Positions 1 through 7,079 of a stretch of DNA of 10,528 bases are shown piece by piece. The notes below the pieces were generated by a model. The model was not told where the DNA came from and made no database searches. It saw only the letters and a program-made list of their open reading frames with translations. Position numbers and translations under genes: made by a program. The DNA is from Desulfurococcaceae archaeon. GTDB lineage: Archaea; Thermoproteota; Thermoprotei_A; Sulfolobales; Desulfurococcaceae. Each line of letters starts with the position of its first letter. Position 1 is the first letter of the stretch. The stretch spans positions 1-10,528 of the forward strand of contig JAJHRJ010000011.1 in assembly GCA_020832865.1 (NCBI GenBank). Reading direction: 5' to 3'.

Positions 1-525
1 CCCATAGCTCACGTAGATCCGGTTAAACGGGAAATCAAGATTATAGGTAGAATAATTGAGCACAGAGACCATGGTAAAACACCTATTCTCAGAAATAAGT
101 TTGATGAGAGAGTTGCACTTGTGAAGTCGTATCCAGGAATACAGAGTGAGATCATTGATTTCTTAGTGGATAAGGGCTTTCACGGATTAGTAATTGAGGG
201 TACAGGTCTAGGGCACATAGCCAATAGAGTTATTGACTCGATTAAGAGGGCTATTGACAGCGGCATACCAGTTGTAATGACTAGCCAGTGCCTATTTGGA
301 CATGTTAATTTAAACGTGTATAGTACTGGTCGTAGGCTACTAGAAGCGGGAGTTATACCGGGAGGAGACATGCTTCCAGAAGTAGCGTATGTCAAGTTGT
401 CTTGGATTCTCGGCTCAATAACGCGTGACTTAGCTGAGGTTAAATCGTGGATTACGAGGAACCTCGTGGGAGAACTGAACGAGAGACATACACTTGAACT
501 CTATCCGAGGTGGGCATATGAGTAG
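1..525 (+). CDS. gatD: Glutamyl-tRNA(Gln) amidotransferase subunit D, C-terminal part (5' end outside window)
   Basis: The frame is open from base 1 and ends at TAG 523-525, giving the last 174 residues. GatD is the L-asparaginase-like subunit that releases ammonia from an amide donor for GatE; GatDE amidates Glu-tRNA(Gln) in archaea, which generally lack a glutaminyl-tRNA synthetase. What is visible is the C-terminal asparaginase subdomain: VIEGTGLGH (about residues 64-72 of the fragment), then TSQCLFG and the stretch from [10 protein letters not shown] to [19 protein letters not shown]. Full-length GatD is usually a little over 400 residues, so more than half lies upstream, including most of the catalytic asparaginase residues. 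A GTG at 121 could be mistaken for a start, but the reading continues in frame above it with family-like sequence. The stop overlaps the start of gatE by 8 nt, as expected for a coupled two-subunit enzyme. Confidence 0.93.
   Translation, partial: PIAHVDPVKREIKIIGRIIEHRDHGKTPILRNKFDERVALVKSYPGIQSEIIDFLVDKGFHGLVIEGTGLGHIANRVIDSIKRAIDSGIPVVMTSQCLFGHVNLNVYSTGRRLLEAGVIPGGDMLPEVAYVKLSWILGSITRDLAEVKSWITRNLVGELNERHTLELYPRWAYE
507..512 (+). promoter_or_regulatory. Ribosome binding site of gatE (decides the start)
   Basis: GAGGTG lies inside the end of gatD, 5 nt before ATG 518. It matches the archaeal anti-Shine-Dalgarno region and favours ATG 518 over the upstream TTG 494. Confidence 0.7.
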
Positions 526-2443
526 CTCTGAGACCTTAGATTACAAGTCGCTTGGTCTTAAAGTAGGACTTGAAATACACGTACAATTAAACACTAAGAG
601 AAAGCTCTTCTGCCCATGCCCCACCAGGTTAGCTGTAAGTCATAGCGGAGAACTATGTAGGCACCTAAGACCAGCTAGGAGTGAAATAGGAGAAGTAGAC
701 CCAGCAACCCTCTTAGAGTGGAGTAAGAGGAAAGCCTACCGCTACCTTATTCCCCGGGATGAAGCTTGCCTCGTAGAGGCTGATGAGGAGCCCCCACATC
801 AACTAGATAAGGAGTCACTGCTAATCGCTATCGCAATTGCCAGAGCACTCAGAATGAGAATCGTGGATGAAGTCCACGTTATGAGGAAAATTGTAATTGA
901 CGGGAGCAATGTAAGCGGCTTCCAGAGAACAGCCCTAATAGCCCTCAACGGCTACATTGAAGTTGAAGGGAGAAAAATAGGTATACAAACTCTCTGCTTA
1001 GAAGAGGATGCTGCCAGGAAAGTAGAAGAGAGCGATACTGAAGTAGTCTACATGCTTGACAGGCTCGGAATACCGCTGGTTGAAATCGCTACTAGCCCAG
1101 ACATTGATTCTCCAGAGCTTGCTCTCAAAGCCGCGTTGAAAATAGGTCAACTAGTTAGATTAACAGGTAAAGCTAAATGGGGTCTTGGAAGCATAAGGCA
1201 GGACATTAACGTCAGTATTACAGGGGGTGCTAAAACAGAGATCAAGGGAATACAGCACCTTTACATGATACCCCTTGTAGTAGAGTACGAGGTTAAGAGG
1301 CAACTTGAACTCCTCAAAATACGTGATGAGCTGAAAGCGAGGGGTTTAACCCAGGAAGGCATAAAGCCTAAGGTTATAGATGTCACTGAGGTCTTTAAGA
1401 ACACTTTGTCTAAGATTATTAGAAAAGCCCTTGAGAGGGGAGGAGTTGTCTCTGCAATAGTATTACCGGGTTTTAGAGGCGTACTCGCGAGGACTATACA
1501 GCCAAATAGAAGATTTGGAACAGAGCTCAGCGACTACGCTAAGGCGTGGAGTGGTGTTGGAGGGATTTTCCACACTGATGAGCTACCAGGGTATGGCATA
1601 CTTGAGAGCGAGGTGGCGAAGTTGTACTCAGTTACTGGCGCTGACCCAGCTAGAGACGCTATTGTAATAGTTGCTGATAGTAGAGACAGGGCCGAGAAGG
1701 CTCTACTAGCTGTTGCTGAGAGAGCCTCTTACGCAATTATTGGAATACCAGAGGAGACTAGGGCTACAAACCCTGACTGTACAACAAAGTACATGAGGCC
1801 GAGACCTGGAGCCGCGCGCATGTATCCTGAAACTGATATTCCACCTGTACTGATAACGGGGGATATCCTAGAGGAGGCATCGAAGTATATTCCAGAACAC
1901 CCTGATGTAAAGTATAGGCGTCTCATAGAGAAACACAAGTTGAGTAAAGAGCTAGCAACAGCTTTACTAAACGACCTAATGCTAGACTTCTATGAATACC
2001 TCGCTGATAAGTACTGTGTGAAAATCCCGTGTTCAATTATAGCCTCAATACTGGTAAACATCATACCTATGTTGCGGAGAGAAGGTGTCCCCGTAGACAA
2101 CCTCAGCGAGGACAATATCGAAGAAGTTATAAGACTCCTTGCTGAGGGCATCATAGCGAAAGAGGCTATCTCAGACATCTTAGCTTACTTAGCTAAAAAT
2201 CCAGGTGTTCGCGCATTAGATGCCGTGAACACCTTGGGAATAAAGAGGCTTAGCATAGAAGACCTAGACACCCTCATAGTCAGCGTTATTGAAAAAGTGA
2301 AGAGTAGATTATTGGAGAAGCCTGAGAAGGCATTTAGCATTGTAATGGGGGAAGTCATGAAGAGTGTCCGCGGAAGCGTAGATGGTAAATTAGTAGCCGA
2401 ACGCGTCAGGTACAAGTTAAAAGAGCTCTTAAACATAAGTTAA
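518..2443 (+). CDS. gatE: Glutamyl-tRNA(Gln) amidotransferase subunit E
   Basis: This 641-aa protein is full length for GatE, which phosphorylates the glutamate of misacylated Glu-tRNA(Gln) and amidates it with ammonia from GatD. The N-terminal GatB/E catalytic domain shows [15 protein letters not shown] (about residues 12-26), a CPCP cysteine cluster (32-35) with a further Cys at 47, and [10 protein letters not shown] (224-233). The AspRS-like insertion (GAD domain), which distinguishes GatE from GatB, covers roughly 290-420. It is followed by [18 protein letters not shown] (426-443) and a helical GatB/YqeY-type tail (about 480-641) that contacts tRNA. I chose ATG 518 because GAGGTG (507-512) sits 5 nt upstream. 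A TTG at 494 in the same frame would add eight residues but has no such site. The start overlaps gatD by 8 nt, suggesting translational coupling. Confidence 0.96.
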   Translation: MSSSETLDYKSLGLKVGLEIHVQLNTKRKLFCPCPTRLAVSHSGELCRHLRPARSEIGEVDPATLLEWSKRKAYRYLIPRDEACLVEADEEPPHQLDKESLLIAIAIARALRMRIVDEVHVMRKIVIDGSNVSGFQRTALIALNGYIEVEGRKIGIQTLCLEEDAARKVEESDTEVVYMLDRLGIPLVEIATSPDIDSPELALKAALKIGQLVRLTGKAKWGLGSIRQDINVSITGGAKTEIKGIQHLYMIPLVVEYEVKRQLELLKIRDELKARGLTQEGIKPKVIDVTEVFKNTLSKIIRKALERGGVVSAIVLPGFRGVLARTIQPNRRFGTELSDYAKAWSGVGGIFHTDELPGYGILESEVAKLYSVTGADPARDAIVIVADSRDRAEKALLAVAERASYAIIGIPEETRATNPDCTTKYMRPRPGAARMYPETDIPPVLITGDILEEASKYIPEHPDVKYRRLIEKHKLSKELATALLNDLMLDFYEYLADKYCVKIPCSIIASILVNIIPMLRREGVPVDNLSEDNIEEVIRLLAEGIIAKEAISDILAYLAKNPGVRALDAVNTLGIKRLSIEDLDTLIVSVIEKVKSRLLEKPEKAFSIVMGEVMKSVRGSVDGKLVAERVRYKLKELLNIS

Positions 2444-2569
2444 AATAGCGATGAGGAGTACCTCCGGCAATGAGTAGTGATTTAAAGGCATTAAACCGAG
2501 CAAGTAGTGATGAGATAAGAGTTGAGGATAAATGACTGTGCACGAGCGTACTGATCTAGGCATTCACGC

Positions 2570-3502
2570 GTGATCCTGTTGAAGAGAGCGCTTGAAGACC
2601 TCGTGAACTCCGCTATAGTAGTATCCGGGAAACCCGGTAAGTACAAAGAGCTTCTTAGTGATTCCGCGAGCAACGTGAAGAGGCCTCCAAGAGGAGGTGA
2701 CGTATTAAAACCCGGCGTAATCATCTTACCCAGTGCATCCTGCTTTGTTTTTATAGGAGATTTACACGGAGATCTCATGGCTACGCGGAGCGTGCTTAGA
2801 ACTGTGTGGAGCGACCTCCTCGATGACTGCATAGTGGTTTTTCTAGGAGACTATATTGACCGTGGAGATTACCAGCTAGAGACCTTAGCGTTAGTTTTAT
2901 CTCTTAAGAGTTCTTTTCCAGATAGAGTTGTGCTATTGCGGGGTAATCACGAGCCCCCAGAGTGGCTAATTCCCTATCCACATGACTATCCATATCTCTT
3001 AGAGAGCCGATTTGGCCCTGAATGGCGTGATATTTACGCTGTGTCACTAAGTCTATTTGAAAACCTACCGCTAGCAGCTATTCTTGAGGGCTTCTTCATA
3101 GCCCTACATGGGGGTCCTCCACGAAGAGTACTAGTTAGTAATACCTGGCAAGAGGCTTTAGAAGTAGGTAGTGAAAAATTCTCAGACACTGTACTAGCGG
3201 ATATACTGTGGAGTGATCCTATTGAGAGCGATTCTGAGTACATGGATTCACCTAGAGGAGCAGGAGTACTATTTGGCAGGAAAATAACTGAGAAAATGCT
3301 GAGTCTTATTAGAGGCTCTTATATTATTAGGGGACATGAAGCTGTAAATGGCGTAGAGACTCATCACGGAGAACGCGTGTTCACGGTTTTCACTGCTAGT
3401 ACTGTTTACGGGCTTAGCAATGCTGGTGTTTTAAAACTAACACTGAGCAAGACAGGGGAAAAGTATACACCACATGTTCTCAATGTGAAGCCGAGTGCTT
3501 GA
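2570..3502 (+). CDS. PPP-family (PP1-like archaeal) serine/threonine protein phosphatase
   Basis: This 310-aa cytosolic metallophosphoesterase has every core PPP motif: GDLHGD (63-68), GDYIDRG (93-99), GNHE (125-128), HGG (180-182), RGHE (254-257) and a VFTVFTAS strand (270-277) equivalent to the eukaryotic ITVFSAPNY segment. The His and Asp residues bind a dinuclear metal centre; R98 and R254 correspond to the phosphate-binding arginines. Archaeal members (PP1-arch) dephosphorylate Ser/Thr in proteins; the substrates here cannot be inferred. An in-frame TGA at 2552 limits the N-terminus. GTG 2570 is the first start after it, with TTG 2579 as an alternative. About 60 residues precede the first motif, and no strong ribosome binding site is visible. 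Its stop overlaps the next gene's TTG (TTGA), so the two are probably co-translated. Confidence 0.92.
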   Translation: MILLKRALEDLVNSAIVVSGKPGKYKELLSDSASNVKRPPRGGDVLKPGVIILPSASCFVFIGDLHGDLMATRSVLRTVWSDLLDDCIVVFLGDYIDRGDYQLETLALVLSLKSSFPDRVVLLRGNHEPPEWLIPYPHDYPYLLESRFGPEWRDIYAVSLSLFENLPLAAILEGFFIALHGGPPRRVLVSNTWQEALEVGSEKFSDTVLADILWSDPIESDSEYMDSPRGAGVLFGRKITEKMLSLIRGSYIIRGHEAVNGVETHHGERVFTVFTASTVYGLSNAGVLKLTLSKTGEKYTPHVLNVKPSA

Positions 3503-3834
3503 ATCTTAATAACCCGTTAATACGTGTATTAAACACAAGTGTGAAAGACATGAGAAGCCAGTATAAACGTAAACTCGTAGACTACATTGACAGTGCTGTG
3601 GGGGATATAATCGACGATCTTGTTAACAAGTACTACAGTGACAAAGTAGAGGGATATAAGGACTACGAGAAGCTCCTCTACACAATTGCGAGAGAGATAA
3701 AAGTAGAAGTGCTACGCGGTAAAGGCAGTGTAAACGATATAGTGGCTTACCTTGAGAAGCTCAGGTCGAAGCGCAATGTAGCAAATCTTATATTAAGCTA
3801 CTTTATAGGTAAAGCACTCAGCCAGGAGGATTAA
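3499..3834 (+). CDS. Unrecognised small charged helical protein, coupled to the phosphatase gene
   Basis: I do not recognise this family. The frame encodes up to 111 residues, rich in Lys, Asp, Glu, Tyr and Leu. The predicted content is almost entirely helical (for example KRKLVDYIDSAVGDIIDDL and DYEKLLYTIAREIKVEVL), with no signal peptide, no membrane segment, no cysteines and no catalytic motif. TTG 3499 shares a TTGA overlap with the phosphatase stop. GTG 3541 (residue 15) and ATG 3550 (residue 18) are shorter alternatives, and a 16-nt palindrome at 3517-3532 lies just before them, so the true start is unsettled. Immediate linkage to a protein phosphatase makes a partner, adaptor or substrate role plausible, but this is inference from position only. 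Confidence 0.7.
   Translation: MNLNNPLIRVLNTSVKDMRSQYKRKLVDYIDSAVGDIIDDLVNKYYSDKVEGYKDYEKLLYTIAREIKVEVLRGKGSVNDIVAYLEKLRSKRNVANLILSYFIGKALSQED
3517..3532. repeat. Inverted repeat, 7-bp arms with a 2-nt spacer
   Basis: TTAATAC (3517-3523) and GTATTAA (3526-3532) are exact reverse complements separated by GT. The repeat falls between the phosphatase stop and the internal GTG/ATG starts of the small downstream gene. It may be an operator or may simply be AT-rich chance. Confidence 0.45.
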
Positions 3835-3855
3835 TACGCATCTATTTTAAAACTA

Positions 3856-3864
3856 ACTTTTAAT
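3856..3864 (+). promoter_or_regulatory. Possible TATA-box promoter for the zinc-ribbon gene
   Basis: CTTTTAATA resembles an archaeal TATA box and lies about 55-60 nt before GTG 3919, in the 84-nt gap between genes. A second AT-rich stretch at 3843-3850 is an alternative. Initiation about 25 nt downstream would leave a leader of roughly 30 nt that includes the ribosome binding site. Confidence 0.4.
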
Positions 3865-3874
3865 ACTTGGTGAC

Positions 3875-3885
3875 GGGAAATTCCC
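3875..3885. repeat. Short palindrome just downstream of the putative TATA box
   Basis: GGGAA and TTCCC flank a single A, giving 5-bp perfect arms. The position falls between the candidate TATA box (3856-3864) and the expected transcription start near 3887, where a repressor operator could act. This is suggestive only. Confidence 0.35.
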
Positions 3886-3918
3886 AGAAAGAAAAAAGCC
3901 AGCAGTACTGAGGGGGAA

Positions 3919-4776
3919 GTGTCTCATGCCAGTAAAGGTCCTAGGGGTAGAGAGGTTAAAGTGGAGAAGAGGTCTCAGGGTACATTAACGCTACAATCAC
4001 AGGTATCTAGCTATAAGACCTCTAAGAAGACTAGGCGAAAACCTAGTGGCCTGAAGAAACAGGATATTGATAGACTCGTTGAAGAACTATATGCTCCTAT
4101 TTGTACTCTACTCTCACTTACAGATGACCTCGGCTTGCCACTAGAGACATCTAGGCAGATTATAAGAGATGTTGTAGAGATGTTAACTTCAGAGTACAGT
4201 AGTAAGCCGAGTGCCGATGTGATCTTGAAGAAGATAAGGCGTAATCTTTCCTCCCTTTTTGAGTATGTTGTCTCAAAACTCCTTGAGTTACTGAGTAAAC
4301 CTACTCCTCAGCAATTGGAGTACTTAGTTATGCACGGTTCGAGAGTACTCATCCCCGAGGTCGAGAGACTCTACAAGTTAGCAGTTCACTACGGAAGACT
4401 AGACCTGGTTGACCATTTAAGGTACATATGGAATACATATGGGCCGAGAGGCATGATAGAGTGCCCTAAGTGCAGATTTAACGCTATTACACCAGATAAC
4501 TCCTGCTGTGTTTGCGGACACGTTGTAACAGAAGAGTATATTAGAAGTACACTGAGTTTTAGCGAGAAGTTCGAGCTTTACATTAAGTCAGCTAGTGTAG
4601 CAGAGTTAACAGAGGTTTTAAAATACGGCTATGTTCTAGTGGGAGAGAAGGGCGTCTACTACCCGAAGTCTCCTCGAGCTAGACGTGAGAATAGCGTCTT
4701 ATACCTTATACACTTGACTTCCAATGAGGCCTCAAAGATCAGTGAGGAAGTGAACACGCGTGAGTTGAAAGTCTAG
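3919..4776 (+). CDS. Unrecognised protein with basic N-terminus and C4 zinc ribbon
   Basis: This 285-aa protein has no family I can name. Residues 1-48 are Ser/Lys/Arg-rich and probably disordered (for example SSYKTSKKTRRKPSG), which could contact nucleic acid. Residues about 49-175 look all-helical with leucine-rich amphipathic segments. A zinc ribbon follows: CPKC (182-185) and CCVCG (196-200), with C182, C185, C196 and C199 as the likely ligands. A mixed C-terminal domain (about 215-285) includes GYVLVGEKGVYYPKS. No membrane segment is visible. GTG 3919 was chosen because GAGG (3910-3913) sits 5 nt upstream; GTG 3961 is a later alternative that would remove 14 residues. Such ribbons are common in archaeal transcription, translation and replication factors, so an information-processing role is plausible but unproven. 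Confidence 0.8.
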   Translation: MSHASKGPRGREVKVEKRSQGTLTLQSQVSSYKTSKKTRRKPSGLKKQDIDRLVEELYAPICTLLSLTDDLGLPLETSRQIIRDVVEMLTSEYSSKPSADVILKKIRRNLSSLFEYVVSKLLELLSKPTPQQLEYLVMHGSRVLIPEVERLYKLAVHYGRLDLVDHLRYIWNTYGPRGMIECPKCRFNAITPDNSCCVCGHVVTEEYIRSTLSFSEKFELYIKSASVAELTEVLKYGYVLVGEKGVYYPKSPRARRENSVLYLIHLTSNEASKISEEVNTRELKV

Positions 4777-4786
4777 TTAACTAGAC
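4771..4786. repeat. Perfect 16-bp palindrome spanning two convergent stop codons
   Basis: GTCTAGTT followed directly by AACTAGAC is fully self-complementary. It contains TAG 4774-4776 of the zinc-ribbon gene and the TAG of the minus-strand gene (CTA at 4781-4783) at symmetric positions. Both proteins therefore end in GTC-TAG (Val, stop). It could act as a shared boundary hairpin or protein-binding site, but has no flanking T-run on either side. Confidence 0.6.
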
Positions 4787-5131
4787 CCTCATGTTTATAG
4801 CGTGTTTAGTAAAGACGTCCCTTATTCCACGTCTAATCACGTTAACATTTAAGTCAACGGTGCTTAAGCACCCAATTTGCTCAAATATAACCTCACCCCT
4901 ATAGTACACTCTAATAGATGGCGTCTGGGGAACATCTATGCCGCAATCCGGGTGATCTTTCAAGTTAACTCTACACACTAAAATTCTCTGGTCAATTACT
5001 CTCTCTAGGCTTCTCAGAGACTCATCAAAGACTCTACTCTCAGTATCATCAGGCTCATAAAAGCCAACAAGTACAACTTCATTGCCTATAATGGCTCTAA
5101 TAAACTCCTCTCGACTCTTTAACTCATACAT
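4781..5131 (-). CDS. Thioredoxin-fold protein lacking the CxxC motif
   Basis: This 116-aa protein has the layout of a single thioredoxin domain: a first strand VVLVGFY (19-25), a second strand RILVCRVNL (49-57), the conserved cis-proline segment QTPSIRVYYRGE (69-80) and a C-terminal helix. Where thioredoxins carry WCxxC, the sequence is FYEPDDTES (24-32), so D29 and S32 replace both redox cysteines. C53, C63 and C88 remain elsewhere. Disulfide reductase activity of the normal kind is therefore unlikely; a binding or chaperone-like role fits better. No signal peptide or membrane segment is visible, so it is probably cytosolic. The start is ATG at 5129-5131. The gene is divergent from the thermosome gene, sharing a 193-nt promoter region, and converges on the zinc-ribbon gene with 4 nt between stops. 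Confidence 0.85.
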   Translation of the reverse strand: MYELKSREEFIRAIIGNEVVLVGFYEPDDTESRVFDESLRSLERVIDQRILVCRVNLKDHPDCGIDVPQTPSIRVYYRGEVIFEQIGCLSTVDLNVNVIRRGIRDVFTKHAINMRV

Positions 5132-5160
5132 TACACATCAAACCTAATTCTCCCTCTTAG

Positions 5161-5168
5161 TATTTTAG
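5161..5168 (-). promoter_or_regulatory. Possible TATA box for the thioredoxin-like gene
   Basis: Read on the minus strand this is CTAAAATA, about 30 nt before the ATG, which would give a nearly leaderless transcript. A second candidate at 5181-5188 (minus strand CATTTAAT) would give a leader of about 25-30 nt. Neither is strong. Confidence 0.3.
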
Positions 5169-5250
5169 CAATCACACCTAATTAAATGCGAACTTAATTC
5201 TCGGAATAACCTCGAGGTAACAAATATTAACTTGCTCGCGTGCGAAAATG

Positions 5251-5262
5251 ACATAGTTATGT
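5251..5262. repeat. Short inverted repeat upstream of the thermosome TATA box
   Basis: ACATA and TATGT flank a GT spacer, ending 8 nt before the TATA box at 5271. This is where an upstream regulator or the TFB recognition element would be contacted. Confidence 0.35.
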
Positions 5263-5270
5263 AAATAAAG

Positions 5271-5278
5271 TTTATATA
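5271..5278 (+). promoter_or_regulatory. Thermosome gene TATA box
   Basis: TTTATATA is a strong match to the archaeal TATA consensus, preceded by a purine-rich AAATAAAG stretch that could serve as the TFB recognition element. Initiation about 25 nt downstream (near 5300) leaves a leader of about 25 nt holding the ribosome binding site GGGGTG (5313-5318). A second TATA-like stretch, CTTAAATA (5286-5293), would suit a start just before the coding region. Confidence 0.65.
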
Positions 5279-5294
5279 GAAGTCACTTAAATAT

Positions 5295-5304
5295 CCTTTA
5301 AAGG
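5295..5304. repeat. Perfect palindrome at the expected thermosome transcription start
   Basis: CCTTTAAAGG is fully self-complementary and falls where transcription from the TATA box at 5271-5278 should begin. It could be an operator for a heat-shock or other regulator. Confidence 0.4.
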
Positions 5305-5324
5305 CTCATCAAGGGGTGCATACT

Positions 5325-6992
5325 ATGGCTTTATATGGAATACCTGTATTAATACTAAAAGAGGGCACTAAGAGAACAGTTGGACGTGATGCTCTAAGAG
5401 CAAATATCGCTGCTGCTAAAGCATTAGCTGAGGTGCTCAAAACTAGTCTAGGGCCACGTGGACTAGACAAAATGCTTGTTGATAGTTTTGGAGACATTAC
5501 TGTAACTAATGATGGAGCAACCATATTGAAAGAAATGGAGGTTCAACACCCAGCTGCTAAACTACTAGTAGAAGTCGCTAAGGCGCAGGACGCTGAGGTT
5601 GGAGATGGTACAACGAGCGCTGTTGTACTAGCTGGAACACTCTTAGCTAAGGCTGAGGAGTTACTAGACCAGGATATACACCCGAGCATTATTATTGAAG
5701 GCTACACGAAAGCTCTACGCGAGGCTATTAAAATACTCAGAGAGATATCTGCACCAGTTAATATTGAAGATAGAGGAGAACTCGCTAAAGTCGTGAAAAC
5801 AGCTATTGCCAGCAAGTACATTGGCGGAGACGTTATATCAAGCAAGCTCACAGATATAGCCATAGACGCTGCCCTCACAGTCTCGGAGAAAAAGCCAGAT
5901 GGAACAAGAGACTTCAAAGTCGATGACGTGAAAATCGAGAAGAAGAAGGGAGGTAACGTCTTAGATACTCAACTAGTATATGGTATTGTCATAGACAAAG
6001 AAGTTGTACATCCAGGTATGCCTAGAAGAGTTGAAAACGCTAAAATAGCACTACTAGACGCCGCTCTCGAAGTAGAGAAGCCCGAGATAACGGCCAAGAT
6101 CAACATAACAAGCCCAGAGATGATAAAGGCATTCCTCGACGAAGAGGCTAGAATACTGAAAGAAATGGTAGATAAGATAGCTGAGGTTGGAGCTAACGTA
6201 GTAATATGCCAAAAGGGTATTGACGAGGTTGCTCAGCACTTCCTCGCAAAGAAGGGTATTTTAGCTGTGAGGAGAGTTAAGAGGAGTGACCTTGAGAAGC
6301 TAGAGAGAGCAACGGGCGGTAAGATTGTTAGTAGTATAAGAGACCTAAAGCCCGAGGATCTCGGGTACGCTGCCCTAGTTGAGGAGAGAAAAATTGGAAA
6401 TGATAAAATGGTCTTTATCGAGGGATGCAAGAACCCGAGAGCTGTCACTATACTCGTGCGTGGAGCGAGTGACATGGTGCTCGACGAGATCGAGAGAAGC
6501 CTAAAAGATGCCCTCAACGTTTTGAGAAACGTGTTTAGAGAACCAAAGATAAGCCCTGGTGGTGGAGCAGTTGAGTTAGAGGTGGCTATGAAGCTCCGTG
6601 AATACGCTACTAAAGTTGGTGGAAAAGAACAACTCGCCATAGAAGCCTTTGCCTCTGCACTTGAAGAAATACCTATGATACTAGCTACTACTACGGGTAA
6701 AGACCCGCTAGAAGTAGTAATGAAGCTTAGACAATACCATAGTGAAGGATATATACACGCCGGCATAAACGTTATAACCGGCGAGATCTCGAAGAACATG
6801 ATCGAGGAGAATGTTATTGAGCCACTACTAGTAAAAGAGTCCATGATTAAAACAGCCGCAGAGGCCGCATTAGCTATTATGAAGATTGACGACATAATAG
6901 CTGCTAGCCCAGCCAAGAAGGAGAAGGAGAAAGAAAAGAAGGAGAAAGAAGAAGAGGAAAAAGAGAGCTTTAAGCCACCCTCAGAGTTTTAA
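5325..6992 (+). CDS. ths: Thermosome subunit (group II chaperonin)
   Basis: This 555-aa subunit is full length for the archaeal CCT/TCP-1-type chaperonin, a cytosolic double ring that folds proteins in an ATP-driven chamber closed by a built-in helical lid. ATPase motifs of the equatorial domain are clear: [11 protein letters not shown] (41-51), TNDGATIL (61-68) and GDGTTS (93-98). The apical/lid region lies around 215-365, and the equatorial domain returns with SPGGGAVE and GINVITGE. The C-terminus is a Lys/Glu-rich tail ending SFKPPSEF, not the Gly-Gly-Met repeats found in some thermosomes. ATG 5325 has GGGGTG (5313-5318) 6 nt upstream and begins [15 protein letters not shown], as in relatives; GTG 5316 in frame is less likely. 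I cannot assign alpha, beta or gamma type. Strong TATA box and isolated transcription unit fit a highly expressed heat-shock gene. Confidence 0.97.
   Translation: MALYGIPVLILKEGTKRTVGRDALRANIAAAKALAEVLKTSLGPRGLDKMLVDSFGDITVTNDGATILKEMEVQHPAAKLLVEVAKAQDAEVGDGTTSAVVLAGTLLAKAEELLDQDIHPSIIIEGYTKALREAIKILREISAPVNIEDRGELAKVVKTAIASKYIGGDVISSKLTDIAIDAALTVSEKKPDGTRDFKVDDVKIEKKKGGNVLDTQLVYGIVIDKEVVHPGMPRRVENAKIALLDAALEVEKPEITAKINITSPEMIKAFLDEEARILKEMVDKIAEVGANVVICQKGIDEVAQHFLAKKGILAVRRVKRSDLEKLERATGGKIVSSIRDLKPEDLGYAALVEERKIGNDKMVFIEGCKNPRAVTILVRGASDMVLDEIERSLKDALNVLRNVFREPKISPGGGAVELEVAMKLREYATKVGGKEQLAIEAFASALEEIPMILATTTGKDPLEVVMKLRQYHSEGYIHAGINVITGEISKNMIEENVIEPLLVKESMIKTAAEAALAIMKIDDIIAASPAKKEKEKEKKEKEEEEKESFKPPSEF
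6915..6967 (+). repeat. Uninterrupted 53-nt purine tract encoding the Lys/Glu tail
   Basis: Every base on the + strand from 6915 to 6967 is A or G, arranged as irregular GAGAAG/GAAAGA units that code for alternating Lys and Glu near the chaperonin C-terminus. The codon pattern explains it, although long purine runs can adopt unusual DNA structure. Confidence 0.8.
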
Positions 6993-7012
6993 AACTTAAG
7001 TAGCTTAGACTT

Positions 7013-7039
7013 GTAGTTTTTACTAAATAACTACTTTTT
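7013..7039 (+). terminator. Hairpin plus T-run after the thermosome gene
   Basis: GTAGTT (7013-7018) pairs with AACTAC (7029-7034) around a 10-nt loop, followed at once by TTTTT (7035-7039). It starts 20 nt past the stop of the thermosome gene. Archaeal termination relies mainly on the T-run; the weak 6-bp stem may be incidental. The same T-rich segment could double as the TATA element (TTTTTA) for rpoK. Confidence 0.5.
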
Positions 7040-7079
7040 AACCCCAGTTAGCTCTCATCCCTAAAAACCGTACTTAGCC

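Noticed and set aside
494..517. Longer GatE start at TTG 494
   Set aside because: It has no ribosome binding site, whereas ATG 518 has GAGGTG at 5 nt and gives the usual GatE N-terminus.
2507..2554. Possible C/D box guide RNA: GTGATGA (2507-2513) and CTGA (2551-2554) with a box-like TTGA between
   Set aside because: The boxes are about 37 nt apart, but the internal C'/D' boxes are poor and the flanks do not form a terminal stem. I could not match the 15 nt before CTGA to rRNA by eye. An RNA-seq peak here or a guide match to rRNA would revive it.
2491..2832. Minus-strand frame of 113 residues covering the spacer before the phosphatase
   Set aside because: Most of it mirrors the phosphatase N-terminus, including the GDLHGD codons, and no promoter or ribosome binding site supports it.
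3926..3988. Small frame from ATG 3926 (20 codons) with the AGGGGG stretch at 3911-3916 at good spacing
   Set aside because: It is out of frame with the zinc-ribbon gene, ends after 20 residues and has no recognisable content; GTG 3919 has its own GAGG at 5 nt and leads the long frame.
5316..5324. Thermosome start at GTG 5316
   Set aside because: The GTG is part of the ribosome binding site GGGGTG for ATG 5325, and the protein from ATG 5325 starts like other thermosome subunits.
6233..6916. Minus-strand frame of 227 residues
   Set aside because: It lies wholly antisense to the well-supported thermosome gene and has a Ser/Ile-rich composition typical of a mirror frame.
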